Below, piece after piece: positions 31,967-44,824 of a DNA stretch of 64,000 nt. The stretch comes from Nematostella vectensis. Taxonomy: Eukaryota; Cnidaria; Anthozoa; Actiniaria; Edwardsiidae. The notes under the pieces are model-generated. The model searched no databases and was not told the DNA's origin. It was given only the letters and a program-made list of their open reading frames with translations. The position numbers and the translations under genes are program-made. Within the stretch, counting starts at the first letter, position 1. Each line of letters starts with the position of its first letter. The DNA lies in assembly GCF_932526225.1 (NCBI RefSeq), contig NC_064034.1, positions 19,156,927 through 19,220,926 of the forward strand, written 5' to 3'.

Positions 31967-32892
31967 ACATATAAAGATATAATTAAGATAGTAATCAGTA
32001 GAGTTTTTTTTTCCTACAAACATATTTAGGTATGGGGTATATGTGAACACAGGGAGATTTTAACTATTTCTTCATGACCAATGTTTTATTTTTACCTGAT
32101 GGAAGAGAGTGACGAAATCTGGGCGTGTTGGGAGGCGTAGGAGCCCATTTTCCCGATGATTCAGGGGAGAGTAGAATCTTCTGGTCACAGTGGAAATAAA
32201 AAACTTCTCAATATTCAATTTCTTGTTTCGCTTTGCGGGTTTGCGTTGTTCATAAAAGAACTTTGAAGCATAAGTACGGAAGTTTGGGGGCGGTGGTAAA
32301 AAATGTTATTTCCAGTTGGACTGGTTATAAACCGGTTATGTCCAGTTTGGTAATTGAGTTAACATCCTCATGACGTCATCGTGATTGACGTATCCCTTGA
32401 CTATGACTCCTTTCTAGTTGGGCCGAGTGGGGCCTGGGAGTTGCACGATTTACTGGATTGTGACACATAGGGTACCCGAGCGATGACAACAAAAACCAAG
32501 TCGCATAGTTATACCATATTTCTATACCTATGGAGCTCCGCGCACGGCTCCGCTACAACTACTTTTTAGGGGCGTACGCAGCCTATAGGCCTGCAGTCAC
32601 TGGACTGAAAAAGAATTTGGAGATCTTATTTGCATTAAGAGGGGAAAAAATGAAATGCTTACGTAGCTTTATATATATGATGAGGATAAAAACTAAAATT
32701 TTCTTAATCATGTTAGTCTACAGATGATTTCCAAACATTGATATGACAATGACCTCATCAAACCTAGAAAAAAATATCTTCATAAGGGAATTTTTAACAA
32801 AACAGTTGTTTTGTTAAAATATATAATATACGATTAATGGCGGGTTTAGGTCGGATTCTAATTCTAATTTCCTTTTTTACTATTTTTGCCAG

Positions 32893-34090
32893 TCAGCAAT
32901 TATGAAGGAATCGATATTAGCTTCCGTGCGAACAGAAGCTGGACTAGGGCTACCACCACAGCGCTACAAATGACACGAAAGCTGGAAACATGATGGTTAA
33001 GCACCACTTACACCGATGCAAGCCATAGGAGTTTTACACTCAAATGCTGGATCTTATTGAGACGCAGTACCGCAATGAAAGATGGGCACTCATCGGCAAA
33101 GGACGGTATACGTTGCAAGAGGGCGTCGACCACTTAATTATAAGCGATCGGCAATGGGGATATATGTCACAGAAACAGAGGGACACATAACACATGAATT
33201 TTGAGGCTCCCACGATAAATGACGCCAAATAATGCCTGTCCATCAATCCAGAAGAAGCTGGGATAACAACTGCTCCCGCTGCGATAGTTAACGATATGTT
33301 TGGACAAGCAGCTCAAGTCCTCACAAGCGTTGGCCTTGTCATCTTTAAGCCTGGCGCCTCCGATATTTCATTTATCGTAGCAGGCGCTAGCAACATCATT
33401 CACATTGTAACTCCAGGAAAAGGCAATTTGCTGCGATGTAACTGTCACAACCGCGCGACTGTTATTTGTCACCATGTGTGGCGGAAAGGAATGGCGTCTT
33501 GGTAGACTTGGTTCAATCGACCAGACCTGGTTCAATCGATCAGGTAAGGGAGTCTCCCCTACAGCAATGGCGCTGACATCAGGTAAATGTCCTCAAAAGA
33601 GGACTAATGCCCACAGACCAGAATGTGATGTTATCGTGGACAAGTTTGATGGATGCAAGGCCTAGTACCTCACAGGGGAACGAGCACCAACGGCCTCTGC
33701 AGCAGCACAATCCTAGTCAACACATAGTACAGCCACTGGCTTGGACAACATACTGTAGCAGTGGCCCCTATAATGCCTACGAACTCTCCCACAGCAAAAC
33801 CATTTCCTCCGTGTGGAACGTTCGTTATAACATCTCCTCGTTATTGTGACGGAAAAGTCTGCACATTCCTTCGCCACCAAGGGACCTTGTGATCGTTGGG
33901 CGAATGAAGCGGGAGTATCATCAAGATGGCCAGAAAAGATGAGTAAAGAATGTAATGTCTACTTTCATCCTGTAACTGAATTTGTTACAGCAAAGGCCCC
34001 GTTTTTCATTCCACAGCTGCTGACTTACCACCCTATAAGTATTACAGAGGCGTTCTTTGGTAGTATCCATAAAGAGCATGTACAGTAACG
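32893..34090 (+). pseudogene. Decayed MULE-like transposase, C-terminal part with SWIM zinc finger
   Basis: After a pyrimidine-rich acceptor ending TTGCCAG at 32892 the reading resumes as AIMKESILASVRTEAGLGLP, then LIETQYRNERWALIGKGRYT, and a SWIM finger CNCHNRATVICHHVW (CxC...CxH) at about 33437-33482. A C-terminal block PPRDLVIVGRMKREYHQDGQ follows near 33875-33935. Stops and frameshifts are frequent. Its sequence order continues the part ending at 28806, so the two look like one gene with a 4.09-kb intron or insertion. Confidence 0.55.
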
Positions 34091-34390
34091 CCTAAGTTTG
34101 GATTTTAAGAATACTATGTATTGTAAGGCGTTATATTTTGCCAATGTGTAAGGGTAAGGTAAAATTTAGGCGGTAACGTACTATAAGATGTAAACCGCTA
34201 AACTAAAATAAAAATGCCAAACACGTGTGCGCACTTCTGCCAAATTGAGGATTCGTGCTCCGTTAACCGTTTGAAGCCGTTTTGGAACTGGACTGAAAAA
34301 AAATATGCATTGCGCATTGGTTTGTTATTAATTATTACTATCTAGTGTAGTGTAATAATACGAGTGCCCGTTATAAGCGCACGATATTAA

Positions 34391-34878
34391 CTACTTATTT
34401 ACCGATAAAGCGATGAACGATTTTCTCAGCACTTTTCTCAGCAGGGTCTCCCAATCCTCCAGGTAATACTCCATAGGTCGTTCCTGGTCTACAACCTGCT
34501 TTCTTCTGGGCCCTGCGTTTCCTCTAATTCGCTTTCGATTTAACATTTTCGGTATGCATTTTAAGCCATCGAAGACTTCTTCAACCACTTCGCCATCGCG
34601 ATTTTAGAGAATACTGCGTTTTCCTTGTTTTCATATCCGTAGTGCTCTAGAATCACGGAGAAATCGGTTAATTTGGGATTTCGAGGAAGGCTGGCGGTTG
34701 TAGAATAGAGCCTGCCTCGAATAAGCCGGCAAGTATTGACTATTATAAAGCGTGGGGGAAAAATGTAGTTCAAGGGGTTTTTCTCCGAAAATATCGACCC
34801 GATTCGAAGTGGTCGGTACGCTCGCCTCATACCTTTTCTCTCTCTTACAGTGGGGAAGGGTGCTGATATGTTTCCCAA
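34391..34878 (-). other. Unrecognised minus-strand open frames
   Basis: Two overlapping minus-strand frames (34561-34878 and 34391-34588) read as one basic sequence if a shift near 34570 is allowed, ending PMEYYLEDWETLLRKVL. No family was recognised and no splice sites tie them to another gene. They may be part of a decayed transposon. Confidence 0.2.
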
Positions 34879-35082
34879 GAAAAAAAAAACCCGTATTAAA
34901 CTCTAGATATTAAAAACACAAGTAGAAGTCATGGCAAATAGCGGGGTTAGGAATCAACCTCATACAAACACTTTTATTTCTTATAGGTTTACAGATACAT
35001 TGCCTGGGCTACCTGTGATCTAACAAAGCTATTAATAAACGAGGCGCACAAGACATCAAAGACCTTTTAACAATACTGGCCT

Positions 35083-35397
35083 GTGTGGAAACGAGACCTG
35101 ACAAAGCAAATTTTGAAGAAGTGTGTTACGTGTAGGAAGTTACGTGGGAATCCAAGTACGCAACTTATGGCTGACCTTCCTGAATCCAGGCGAACCGTTT
35201 ACGAAGTGTGGTGTAGCCGGGCTACATGTTGTAAAAGAGAACGCAATGTTGCTGTAGATGACTTCGTTTTAGATACAAATCAACCAAGAGGTAAATGGCT
35301 ACGAGGACGAGTAAAGGAAATCTTCCCGGATAGCAAGGGGGCAGTACGTTCGAGGAACTGGACACAGATTATGTCAGTCCATGAACTAACGAATTAA
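35083..35397 (+). pseudogene. BEL/Pao-type retrotransposon integrase remnant
   Basis: The 104-codon frame starts with CVTCRKLRGNPSTQLMADLP, the end of the integrase zinc-binding region in BEL/Pao-type pol proteins. It then jumps to NVAVDDFVLDTNQPRGKWLR, RVKEIFPDSKG and VRS, the small barrel domain at the extreme C-terminus. The whole integrase catalytic core is missing, so an internal deletion fused the two ends. A purine-rich CGGGCGGGAG and a TGTTATTGCG start of a possible 3' LTR follow at 35451-35463. Confidence 0.65.
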
Positions 35398-35462
35398 TTT
35401 TTTTCTATTTATTTGTTATGTTAAATAAGTGTGCGGTCCAGTACCTGCACCGGGCGGGAGAA

Positions 35463-35700
35463 TGTTATTGCGATCATTGGACGCACGATCCGCTCGAACC
35501 CGGCAGAACTATTCACAACTTCTATAATGTATAATACCTAGCCTACATGTAGCCGCTAACTGGCGAAAATATCCTCTCATAGCGTCTACGAACGGCGGCG
35601 ATAATCGTGTTCTGTGACGCCATTGTAATAAATTTGAATAAATTAATGTTGACAGCTGTGTTTTCTCTTACTCAGCGCGCAAAACACGTTCAGGTCTCGT
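35463..35700 (+). mobile_element. Possible 3' LTR of the BEL/Pao remnant
   Basis: Directly after a polypurine tract the sequence starts TGTTATTGCG and contains AATAAA-type signals at about 35628-35640. The 3' boundary and a partner LTR were not found, so the call rests on position and composition only. Confidence 0.35.
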
Positions 35701-35989
35701 CCTGCAAAATAAATATTCCATAATCGCCCCAAAATGCTGCTACTTTCCAAGTGCCCATTCATTCGTTTTGATTCATTCTGCCAATGTATACCTGAATTCT
35801 TTGTAAGAGTTTATTGTGAAAGATTACGAACGGTATCTTGTGGATAGCAAGCGCTCCTCGACTTTCGGCGTTCGAGGTGAACTTGAGAGTTTAGCGGTTT
35901 CAAGCGCATACATATGCAGGAGGTGATTTGCTGCTTAAAAGGAGAAATTCGATAAAAAAAAACTAGCCTCTTTGGATAGAACTTTGGAA

Positions 35990-36330
35990 AATAACTACAT
36001 GTCTAGTGTAGAGGAGCTAACGCGAAGCAGGGCGCGGGAGTCTCTCGAAATAACTATTCCTGCCAAACGACCCAGCCCTGACCTCGACCACAATGCGCAA
36101 ATGCAGACTTCGACTCCAGTCAAGACAACGCACAGCAAGGCGAGGCCGGAGCCTAGCAAAACTGTCGGGACGATCCTTGGAGGCGATATATACGGAATAA
36201 AACAAAGGAAAACAAGGAACAACAAGCAGTAATATTCCGATTCTAAGTGAAGAAGTTGAGAAGAGAAAGGACGACAGGATTCCGGAGAACACGAAAGTCA
36301 ACACAGTGTGGGCTGTTCGTACTTGAAAAG
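35990..36330 (+). pseudogene. Crypton/KIAA1958-like tyrosine recombinase N-terminal fragment
   Basis: After an S/T/R-rich open frame (35972-36232), a different frame reads LSEEVEKRKDDRIPENTKV followed by NTVWAVR at 36240-36326. The NT..NT.WA.R pattern after a run of charged residues is typical of proteins derived from Crypton-type tyrosine recombinases (KIAA1958/QRICH1-like). It ends in a stop; no catalytic domain follows. Confidence 0.4.
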
Positions 36331-36473
36331 GCCTGTAAGAAATTAATTTTTGAAGGTTGTCATTTTTATGGTCCAATAGATTTGGGAAAATTGTAAATTT
36401 AAGTGCCATATGGTAGGGTTTTGATATTTAACATGGAAGTGAGCAGGTAGTGAATTGATTTTTGCTCATAAGA

Positions 36474-36532
36474 AATGCAAGGGAAGTATACGAGCTTTGC
36501 CGGGATGTATCTATAGACATCCCTTGCATTAA
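36474..36532. repeat. Inverted repeat with nested inner hairpin
   Basis: AATGCAAGGGA and TCCCTTGCATT are perfect 11-bp arms about 35 bp apart. An alternative inner hairpin uses GGGATGT and ACATCCC. The two structures share the right-arm CCC and so exclude each other. Confidence 0.5.
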
Positions 36533-37529
36533 TAATGAGGAATTAAATTCAATTCATCAGCCCCGCTCTTCCCTGCGGAATATCAAAACCCTCCCGGGGC
36601 TCTTAGCTACTTGCCTATTAATGAGGTTCGTACGTGAAATAAAGCCCAACAGAAAACAATGGAAACCGTGTCAATCATATAATAACTGATGACATTAACC
36701 ACAGTGACTATAGTGGTGGAAAAGCTTTTGTGAGCTGATTTATATAATACTTCTTTGTTAACTATAGGCTTCAACAAGAAGGCTTAGTCCCTTGCGAATC
36801 CTAAAATCACACACCCATCTCTATGCAACAGTTTGGTTAAGATATCAACCTTCCCTTAAAGAAGAGAGTTGCAGATGAGTGTACACGTCTAAACAACCTT
36901 AGCAGAGTGAGGTCTGATCTTGCAACTGAGGGAAACAATGTGAGGTCTACTGCGGCGACAACCGAGGGTGACAGTACAAGTTCTTCTATGGTTGCAACAT
37001 TGTAAGGTCTAGCTTGAGCACTGTCATACCACCTGATAAGGGTGGTAAGTTGACTTTTGACAATTTTGATATAATACAAGAAGCTCATCATATGACGGAA
37101 TTAAACCAAAGCAAACACAAACATTTTGTTTCAGTCATAAGCACTGAAAAACAGGATTAGCAATATCAGACTGAGTACTGCAACTCCGCCACCGGATAAA
37201 ATCCTAAACATGGAAAATGGAAAGTGTGTGCCAAATGTGAGAGACCACCAACTTCATAGGGACAACTACATTACATTGGTGTCAAGGATAATAACAAAAA
37301 CATCACATGTCTAAAGCCTCTTGAAGGACTCACAGTGAAGCATATCCACTACAAATACCAAAAGGAGGCTGCACAAGCCACATAGTATGTATATGCAGTC
37401 AATAAAACTGTTCATGTTTATATAAATGCCTAGCAAACTCACTATTACCTTACTACCTGCCTCAGTTTTGTGTAAACCAATGAAACCAAACAAAATCATA
37501 TTTATTAACTCTATTTTTATAATTTCTTT

Positions 37530-39165
37530 GTCAGACTTTCCCTGGTCTCCTGTACCACAGTAAAAACAGTGCTGATGGTATACTTGAAATCATCAAAGAG
37601 CTCCATCAATATGTCCCATTTATTGGTGCCGGAGATGCCAGAATATATGCTGACCTGGGGGTTATTAGTGATCAACTTTCTGTTGAGAGAGCCGTCAATA
37701 TACATGCTTCACTTAGTAATGGCTTCACCCCAGACGAAATTGCAGACGCATAGCAGCAACAAGTTTTTGCAGGTTAGTGGTCTTTCATGTTCTGTAAATA
37801 ATGTATTCTAGTTCGAGTAAAGAAAAAGCAAAAACTGTTTTATCAGAGGGGAGGGTCTTAAATTTGTGAGTGCATTTTTGAGAGCTGAATTGCAGTAATG
37901 GATCACATTGGGTCACATCATCCTGTTGGTAAATGGAAAAAGTACATACTTTTTTGGGGTTCTTGTCAATGTTGTCACTTTGAATTGACCCTATAAAAAT
38001 GATTAAAGACCAATCTATAAATATGATAATGATTGGGATAGTTTTTGATGGTTATACCATGATGACAATAATGTCATGTGAATTATGATCAATTGGTCGT
38101 AACTTATGAGACTCTAATTCAATTATTTTCTCATTTTCCAGATTGGATTTGATAACCTATTTTCTGGGGCCTTGCGAGAGACAAGTGCACTTTGTACAGC
38201 GATCGAAACCTTATTAACAGGAGAAATGTCAAGGCCCGAGTAGATTCTGCTGCCAAGGTATCTCATTTTCATTTCATTTTTTTTATTTCTTTCCAATTTT
38301 ACATTTATGGTTACTCAACCCACAAATAGCGTAGCTAATCGAGGTGGGTTGAGTTTTAAATATATTGGAATAATTGTTTATTATTTTATATTGAAAGAAA
38401 AAAAGTACTAACAGAAAAGACTAGGCTAGAACAAGAAAAACCAATACAAACACAGAAGGACAAAAAGGAGAAGTTTGATAATTCAACAAAAGAAAAGCAT
38501 AGTATAGGGATAAGAAATTAGAGTAATGCTGTTTTGCAAGAACACAGTGTTTTGCAGACCATAGTTTCTTTGATTTGTGTGTAAGATCAAGGATGATAGC
38601 TGCAGCAATGTGCATAATGAATATTGATTGCATTGATGATGAGTGTATCAGGTACCAAGGGCAGAACAGTCCAATGAGAAGGACAATGTTACGGCATTGT
38701 CCAGAGAGGTTGTAGACAAATTCTTATTGAATGCTGACAAGAACAATGAACTCGCTAGTAATATCATTGCAGAGGATGTAAAACTAAATGATGGAGAGTC
38801 GCAAGGTGATATGCTTTTCTATCAGAAAGCTCTGATGGAGTATCGTCTTCTCATTCTTAATTTCAAAGATGTCATATGTGATGGGGATGGAGATCGCAAC
38901 ATATGCTGCTGGAAGTTCTTCCTTCTTCACTTGGGGCACAGTAAATGAAGTACAAAGTATGCCCTGGAAGCGTTATCTCTACTTTTACAAGTAAATGCTC
39001 TGCTAAGTCAACAGGCTGCCCATGATCTGATCTGGAATCGCAGTGCTAAACAACAACTGCAAAGGAGGCAACATACCTCTAGACCTTTAACTGGAATTCT
39101 TCAACGGCCTTTTGAAAGATGCAGTGAAACAAGTTTGCTCACATGCAACGCAAAGTATTAGTATT
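37530..39165 (+). pseudogene. DUF6589-like element gene, degenerate and spliced
   Basis: Successive plus-strand exons resemble the large DUF6589-type proteins often found multicopy in fungi and invertebrates. They are NSADGILEIIKELHQYVPFI and SDQLSVERAVNIHASLSNGF (37565-37740), DKCTLYSDRNLINRRNVKA ending at a donor (38179-38258), and YRLLILNFKDVICDGDGDRN plus CCWKFFLLHLG (38650-38945). The following segment to 39165 continues in other frames (SLLLQVNALLSQQAAHDLIW). A stop in the first exon and later frameshifts point to decay. The function of the domain is unknown. Confidence 0.5.
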
Positions 39166-40322
39166 TTTTGTTCATGTCAATAACAGGTGCATTTTTGTTT
39201 GCATGTCCCATTAGCATTTTCAGTTAGTGTGAGGTCACTCCCACAGTCTTGTTCTCCACCGGAACATTGCTTCGCACAGTTATCACAGCAGTTGTGTTTA
39301 TGGAAAATGGTAGAGGGCTTACAGCCGTATGGTAAAAAACAGTTCTTCTCTATGACAAGCTTCAGTCTTACAATAATCCTTGATATCCTGCTCACAATGG
39401 TTTGACAGAATGTTATTGAGAAGAAGGATGCAGAATGTTGGTAATCTATTCCTTCTCGTCCACTTTCTTGGACGTAGCACTTTAGATTCTTTGCTAAACC
39501 CACGTGATATATCTTTCTTAAAACAGTCATCAATATCCAATAGGCATGTTGACTAATCGGATGTCGTTCTTCGGGCACGTGAATAGGCTTTATACCTAGC
39601 AATAAAACCATCATTGACCGAGAAGTTCACTAGTTTGCCCTACTATTTGTTGCGTTTAAATTCTTACAATGTCTGATTACAACAAATAGTCTAGAAAAGA
39701 GTCATCTAAAACTCTTCGGGAGGCAACAGGAGCGATCATACATCACATCATCAATTACCTTCTATTTTGTATTTCACAAAATCAATGCAATGTAGCAAAA
39801 CTAGTAAAACATAATTGTGAAACTTAAGTCATTTAGTTTAGAAAAGGTCAAAATGGGGACTCACAAAATTAATATATAATTAAGTAACTTATATAAAGTA
39901 TTTTACAATGTTTTGTAATAAAAAAAAGTATGCACTGTATTGAAATAGCAAAACGTTTTTGTGAAACCTAATCCATTTAATTCCGGTCTAATGGGGATTC
40001 GGTTGATTTGACTTGGATAATTTGTTAGGATCCATAATTTACTTTCTAGTTTCAAATACTTATCAGAGTATCATGTTGACTTTTAAAATGTTCTGTTTTT
40101 AGATAATGACTCTCTCTTTTGCCGTTTTGCAGATGCTGGGCTTCTGTTGATGTGCACTTGAGGGCCCATGGGATAGAGTATTAACAAACATTCTTTAATT
40201 TTAAGAATCATTGAGAGGCACAGTACTGCTATAGGGTCTGTACTCGATTTCAAGTCAACATCAGCTTGGTATTATGTGAGGGACTCATCATCTTCATTAG
40301 TTTTCATCAAATAATACAGTAA

Positions 40323-41890
40323 ATGCAAAGCAAAGAGACACTGGCCAAATATACAGGCTTCAGTGATATCGCTCTACTTTTCATTGTCATAATCCTATGG
40401 CCTCAGCCGAGAGGGCTCAAGATGACCCTGCGTCTGTCATTGCACTTGGCATATCCATCACAAACGCTTCATGATTGTGCATTGCGTAAAATTAAAGATC
40501 ATATCTAGTATAGGTGCCAAGGAAGTGGTGGCAAAGCAGTGGAAGATTCGGAAAAGACAAGAAATAAGAAATACTTCAAAAGCAATTGCTCGAGCAGGCC
40601 TTCTGAAGCGTAAAGTCACCAAAAGGGTGTCTAACATCATTGAAAAATATCCCACCATAGGGGAGGTAATAGAGGATTTTGTCAGAGAGCACAAGGTAGG
40701 AGCAAATGCATGGCGAAGAACTGGCATATTGACATTTTCATATGGTAAGCAGGAGTGGTCTTAAAGTTACATACCAAAGAATTAATGAACATGTGGAGAA
40801 AACGTTTAAAAGGAAATTCTCCCATGGAACTGTTTTACAGTTGTGTGCGGCACGTAATATAAGCGCACTTAGTGCCGAACGTTACAGAGGTGTCGCACAT
40901 GCCACGTGCAGTCGTGCTAGGAAAGGGTTGGCTTTGAAAATTAATCCGGATGCGCATTACAGTTCTGCACTCTATAGTTGTTTAGATAAGTTACAGAAGA
41001 ATGACGGAATTGTATCTATGATACTCAATAGATCTGATGTCCCCGGTTTCAGACTCGACTCAACGTTCACACACCATCAGCAATCAGCAGGTAAGGAGGT
41101 CACCACGAGAGCTGATTACGAGTATTCATCATCACTCCAGGTATCTTCTTACATGTTTCTGTAAACCGAAGCAACACCTGAAGTTTGTGTTGGAATTGTC
41201 ACGGCTCACCACTTATTTCCCAAACCCCCTACACAGCATATGGCAGACCTACAAATGCTTGAGGAGGAAAGTGACTTCAACGATCTCTTTGGGAAGCAGA
41301 TTGAATATATTAGAGTGGATGGAGGCGCTGATGAAGGGCCATGTCATCGGGAAGTGCAATTTACGTGGACAGAAAGACATCTTATCAAAGGGTCAGATAG
41401 TCTGTTGGTAACTACACGACACTCTGGGAAATCATAGAACATCTTAATGGTTGCTTGGCTAAAGCACACTCAACATAGGTGGCGCCTGTAACACTGACGA
41501 CAAGCTAAATCAGAACCTGAATATTGCCATTGATAATTATATCAAGAGGGAAAATGGAGCACCTTGTGGCAAAGGAGAAACAACAATACTCAAAGAAGGC
41601 CAAAAATGCCAGGCGCTCAAAGCTTTAAACATTTCTTAGGGGTAGTAAGAAACAAAAAAAGACCCTCAGAGAAAGTGACCCTACATTGTACAGCTTTTTT
41701 GAAGAGGTATGTGATATTCGCAATCGCCATATGGTTAAGGGACTTCCTGAGCAGTACGTTTTTATGATGATAAAATGCTCTGACAATACCTGCCCACATA
41801 AAAAATGCAAAGAAGGTCAGGGTAGTAGTGAAGATCTGAAATAGAACCCTAATGGGCCACGAATTAAGTACTTGCACCCTTGTCAAGACC
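40323..41890 (+). pseudogene. Uncharacterised repeat-family protein, probable transposon gene
   Basis: Several plus-strand frames read in sequence: a basic helical block KQWKIRKRQEIRNTSKAIA (about 40530), VTYQRINEHVEKTFKRKFSH, GTVLQLCAARN, NPDAHYSSALY, IRVDGGADEGPCHREVQFTW (41308-41370) and RNRHMVKGLPEQYVFMMI. The acidic RVDG.DEGP..EVQF.W motif looks like a candidate catalytic or structural core. I cannot name the family. At least two frameshifts and several stops break it. Confidence 0.45.
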
Positions 41891-42765
41891 GTCTTTTATT
41901 TCTTGTTGTATTTTGTTGTTTATACTTAAAAACATTAGAAAAAAAACTAGACTAGTTTTTTTGTGTGACAGACACCCTTTTTGTTTTTTCTAAGTAGAAT
42001 GTTCTTCTACTTTCCGCTTTCTTTAAGTCGCAAGAAAACCTGCAGTTTTACTTTTTTCAAGACAGGTAGCAGCAATGCATTGTTTTATCGATTAGGAAAC
42101 AACCAAACGGGATTACATCGGTAGTTTTCCACCCCTCGATACCTCTCCTCTAGCTGTTTGATTAGCTAGATATAGTGGGGGTGAATTTAGATGCCGGCGA
42201 GCTCCAAGTGTTTTTCGCAGACGCTAACTTTTCAGTTATCACTAGTTATCACTAACTTTTCAGTTATCACTAGTGTCAATGCTCATGAACATTTTATTCA
42301 ACAAACAATTTAAAGTTGACACATTCAATCTGCTCGTGTCCCTAATATACAAAAAGTGTTTTGTTCAATCAAATGGGTAAATTTCGCATCAATTTTATTC
42401 GCAATAAAATTCCATATTTTTAATAACTTGGAGCTTTTATATTTTTGTCCAAATTGTTGTCCTAGATTTCAAGACCAGAACTTATAAACGTAGACAGGCC
42501 GCGGCCGTGGTCGCAATCGCGATCTGTAGGAGACGAAAGCGGCGGAAGAGGTTATGAAGGAGGAAAAGGTGATGAAGGAGGGAGAGGTGATGAAGGAAGG
42601 AGCGGAATTGGAGGAAGAGGGGTGAAAGGAAGGGAGGGAGGCAGAGGCCAGAGGGAAAAAAATATTATGTGGCCAAATAGGAAAGACTGTGATGATGTAA
42701 ATTAATAGGATATCTCATAGTAGTCTATTCCAGAAACTATTAATACTAATACGGTTACTAGTACA

Positions 42766-42940
42766 GTGGGGGAGTCTACTATGGGTCTTAGCCGGGAACT
42801 TAGCCGTGGGGAGGTTGCTCTTCTATCTAAGGGTCTTAAATTTTGTCCTACTCCTAATGAGTTGGATGTTTTTGCTTTACGTAAGGATATTAATGATTTC
42901 GTTAGGCGTATAAGGTTAAGGGAATTTTTTTATGAAATCC
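42766..42940 (+). pseudogene. Penelope-like retroelement N-terminal fragment
   Basis: The frame reads LSRGEVALLSKGLKFCPTPN and then LRKDINDFVRRIRLREFF, a pattern common just before the reverse transcriptase of Penelope/Neptune-like elements. At about 42940 the frame continues without interruption into an unrelated zinc-finger element sequence, so only this short head is left. Confidence 0.45.
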
Positions 42941-44188
42941 ATGGTGTTAAAGTGCGGCGGCTCGATTTTTCAGATCCTCAGGGAGGTAAAGGTTCTTGCG
43001 ACCGGAAAGCGGCGACAATAAAGGGGCACATGAGGGTTCACCTAAACGAGGGCAATGACATCGAGACGGCACAGGAGATGGTGGACGCCATGGGCTCTAG
43101 AGGAGGAGTTCCGGGTCTCTGCGCAACTTTGTGTGACGCCATTTCTTCACCTCCGAATCCTTTGGTTGCCAAGCTACCCGGCATAAGCACCATTGCCAAC
43201 GTCGAGTACACATCTCCGCGTTTGGAAAGCATATGGAATTGGTCCTAGTAAGAAGATACCCCTGTCAAATCTGAAAATTCCAGACTTCGTCCAGCATAAG
43301 CTCTCCACTACAAATAACAAAGAAGCACCAGTGTCATTCTGTGCCATCAAGTCGCGTGTCACGAGAGAGCCAAGCAAATTGAAAGAACACGAAAAGCAGT
43401 GCTGTCCCACTCTCTAGTGAACTCTACCCCTGTCCAGAAGAGGGTTGCACTAAGTCATACCAACACAATTCAGCCCTCCAGAACAACTTAGACTGTGGCA
43501 AACACGTGCGTGCTCTAGAGCGCGAGACCATGCTGGACAAGGCCGCTCGCGGATATGCAATGAGGTTAGAGGGTCAGTTCGCCAGTGTGCCACAAGTTCA
43601 CGAAACAACGACGCGACTTCAAGCTCTAAAAAAAGTCCAATGGGCTGGGCGTTGAGCACTGTCCTCAGCCGAGCAAAGTTTTCCGATAAGCAAAGGAAAT
43701 TCTTAACTGATAAGTTTGAGGTTGGCGAGCAAACAGGTCGGAAAGCAAGTCAAGCCCAGGTTGCCCGATCGATGATCTCGGCAAGAGATGAAAGTGGTCA
43801 GCGGTTATTCTCCAACACTGAATTCCTCACCAAACAACAAGTGACAAGCTTCTTTTCCCGCTTGGCTGCCAAGCGGTCGCTACCAAGACCAGTTACGCCG
43901 GAGGCGGCCGGTGAAAGCGAAAATGTCAAAGTCGAAGCTGAAGCGGCATTCCAAGAGGCACGGGCAATAGCTAATGAGACAACGAAAATTAAACACCCTG
44001 TCTACTACGACAGCTATGACCTGTGCAGTATAAAAGCAACCTCCAAGCTGACTACATTTGCAATAAGCATGCTGCGTGACATTTGCACTAGTTTCGAAAT
44101 TGATTCAAGCGACATACAATCAAGAAGGAAAGCTCCTTACATCAGAAGGCTTGAGGAGTTTTTGGAACAATGCAGCTGCTGTAATTAG
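42941..44188 (+). pseudogene. Zinc-finger mobile-element protein, broken into three frames
   Basis: Three consecutive plus-strand pieces belong together: LDFSDPQGGKGSCDRKAATI (to 43247), a C2H2 finger CPEEGCTKSYQHNSALQNNL (43432-43640) and FSDKQRKFLTDKFEVGEQTG to the stop at 44188. The last piece has Q-rich helical repeats such as TEFLTKQQVTSFFSRLAAKR. This combination recurs in multicopy cnidarian proteins, as far as I recall, but has no known activity. The first piece is fused in frame to a Penelope-like head. Confidence 0.45.
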
Positions 44189-44233
44189 AGAATGGCTGAT
44201 TGCATTTTCTTTTCGCGCCCTGGCGGTGGGGAT

Positions 44234-44257
44234 GGGGGGGGGGGGGGGGGGGGGGGG
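44234..44257. repeat. Poly-G run of 24
   Basis: An uninterrupted run of 24 G lies 45 bp past the zinc-finger element frame. Homopolymers of this length are prone to assembly length errors. Confidence 0.95.
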
Positions 44258-44824
44258 TTGTTCTTGGACCCAGAAATTCCAAAGGGAGGGGGTGGTATAT
44301 CAGGCGCGAAAATTCCGAGGGGGGAGGGGACAATGGAAAATTGAAAGATTTATGGAGAATATAATGTCCATGACTGTTGAATATAGAAGACCTAAAAGCA
44401 CACTGGAGCATCCTATACGAAAATGTGAAAGTCATGATATTTTTTCATATGATTTGTTTTGCATTTAGGCAATATATAAAATGTTTTCATCCATTTCTTG
44501 TCTAATTTTGTCTTAGTGTCAAGTGAAAGTAAATCGCGCAAATTAAATCGTGGATAATTTTTTACTGTCCCGCCAGCACGCATCACTTTGCCAAATGATC
44601 CGACTCGCCCCAAGCCATCTCTCTAAAGAGGCGCGCAGAGTCAATCATTTATTTTCCTTCTTCCCAGTTTAACTTTTTCTTTTTATTAGAGATGACTCGG
44701 ACGAATAAACCAAATGATGTTGTTTTCGAAAACAAAATACACATTTTTAGCTCGTGGAGATAAGATCTCCAGGAGGTGTTGGGGTGGTTCGAGAGGGGGT
44801 TCATTGTTAACTCAAATCTGTTAG

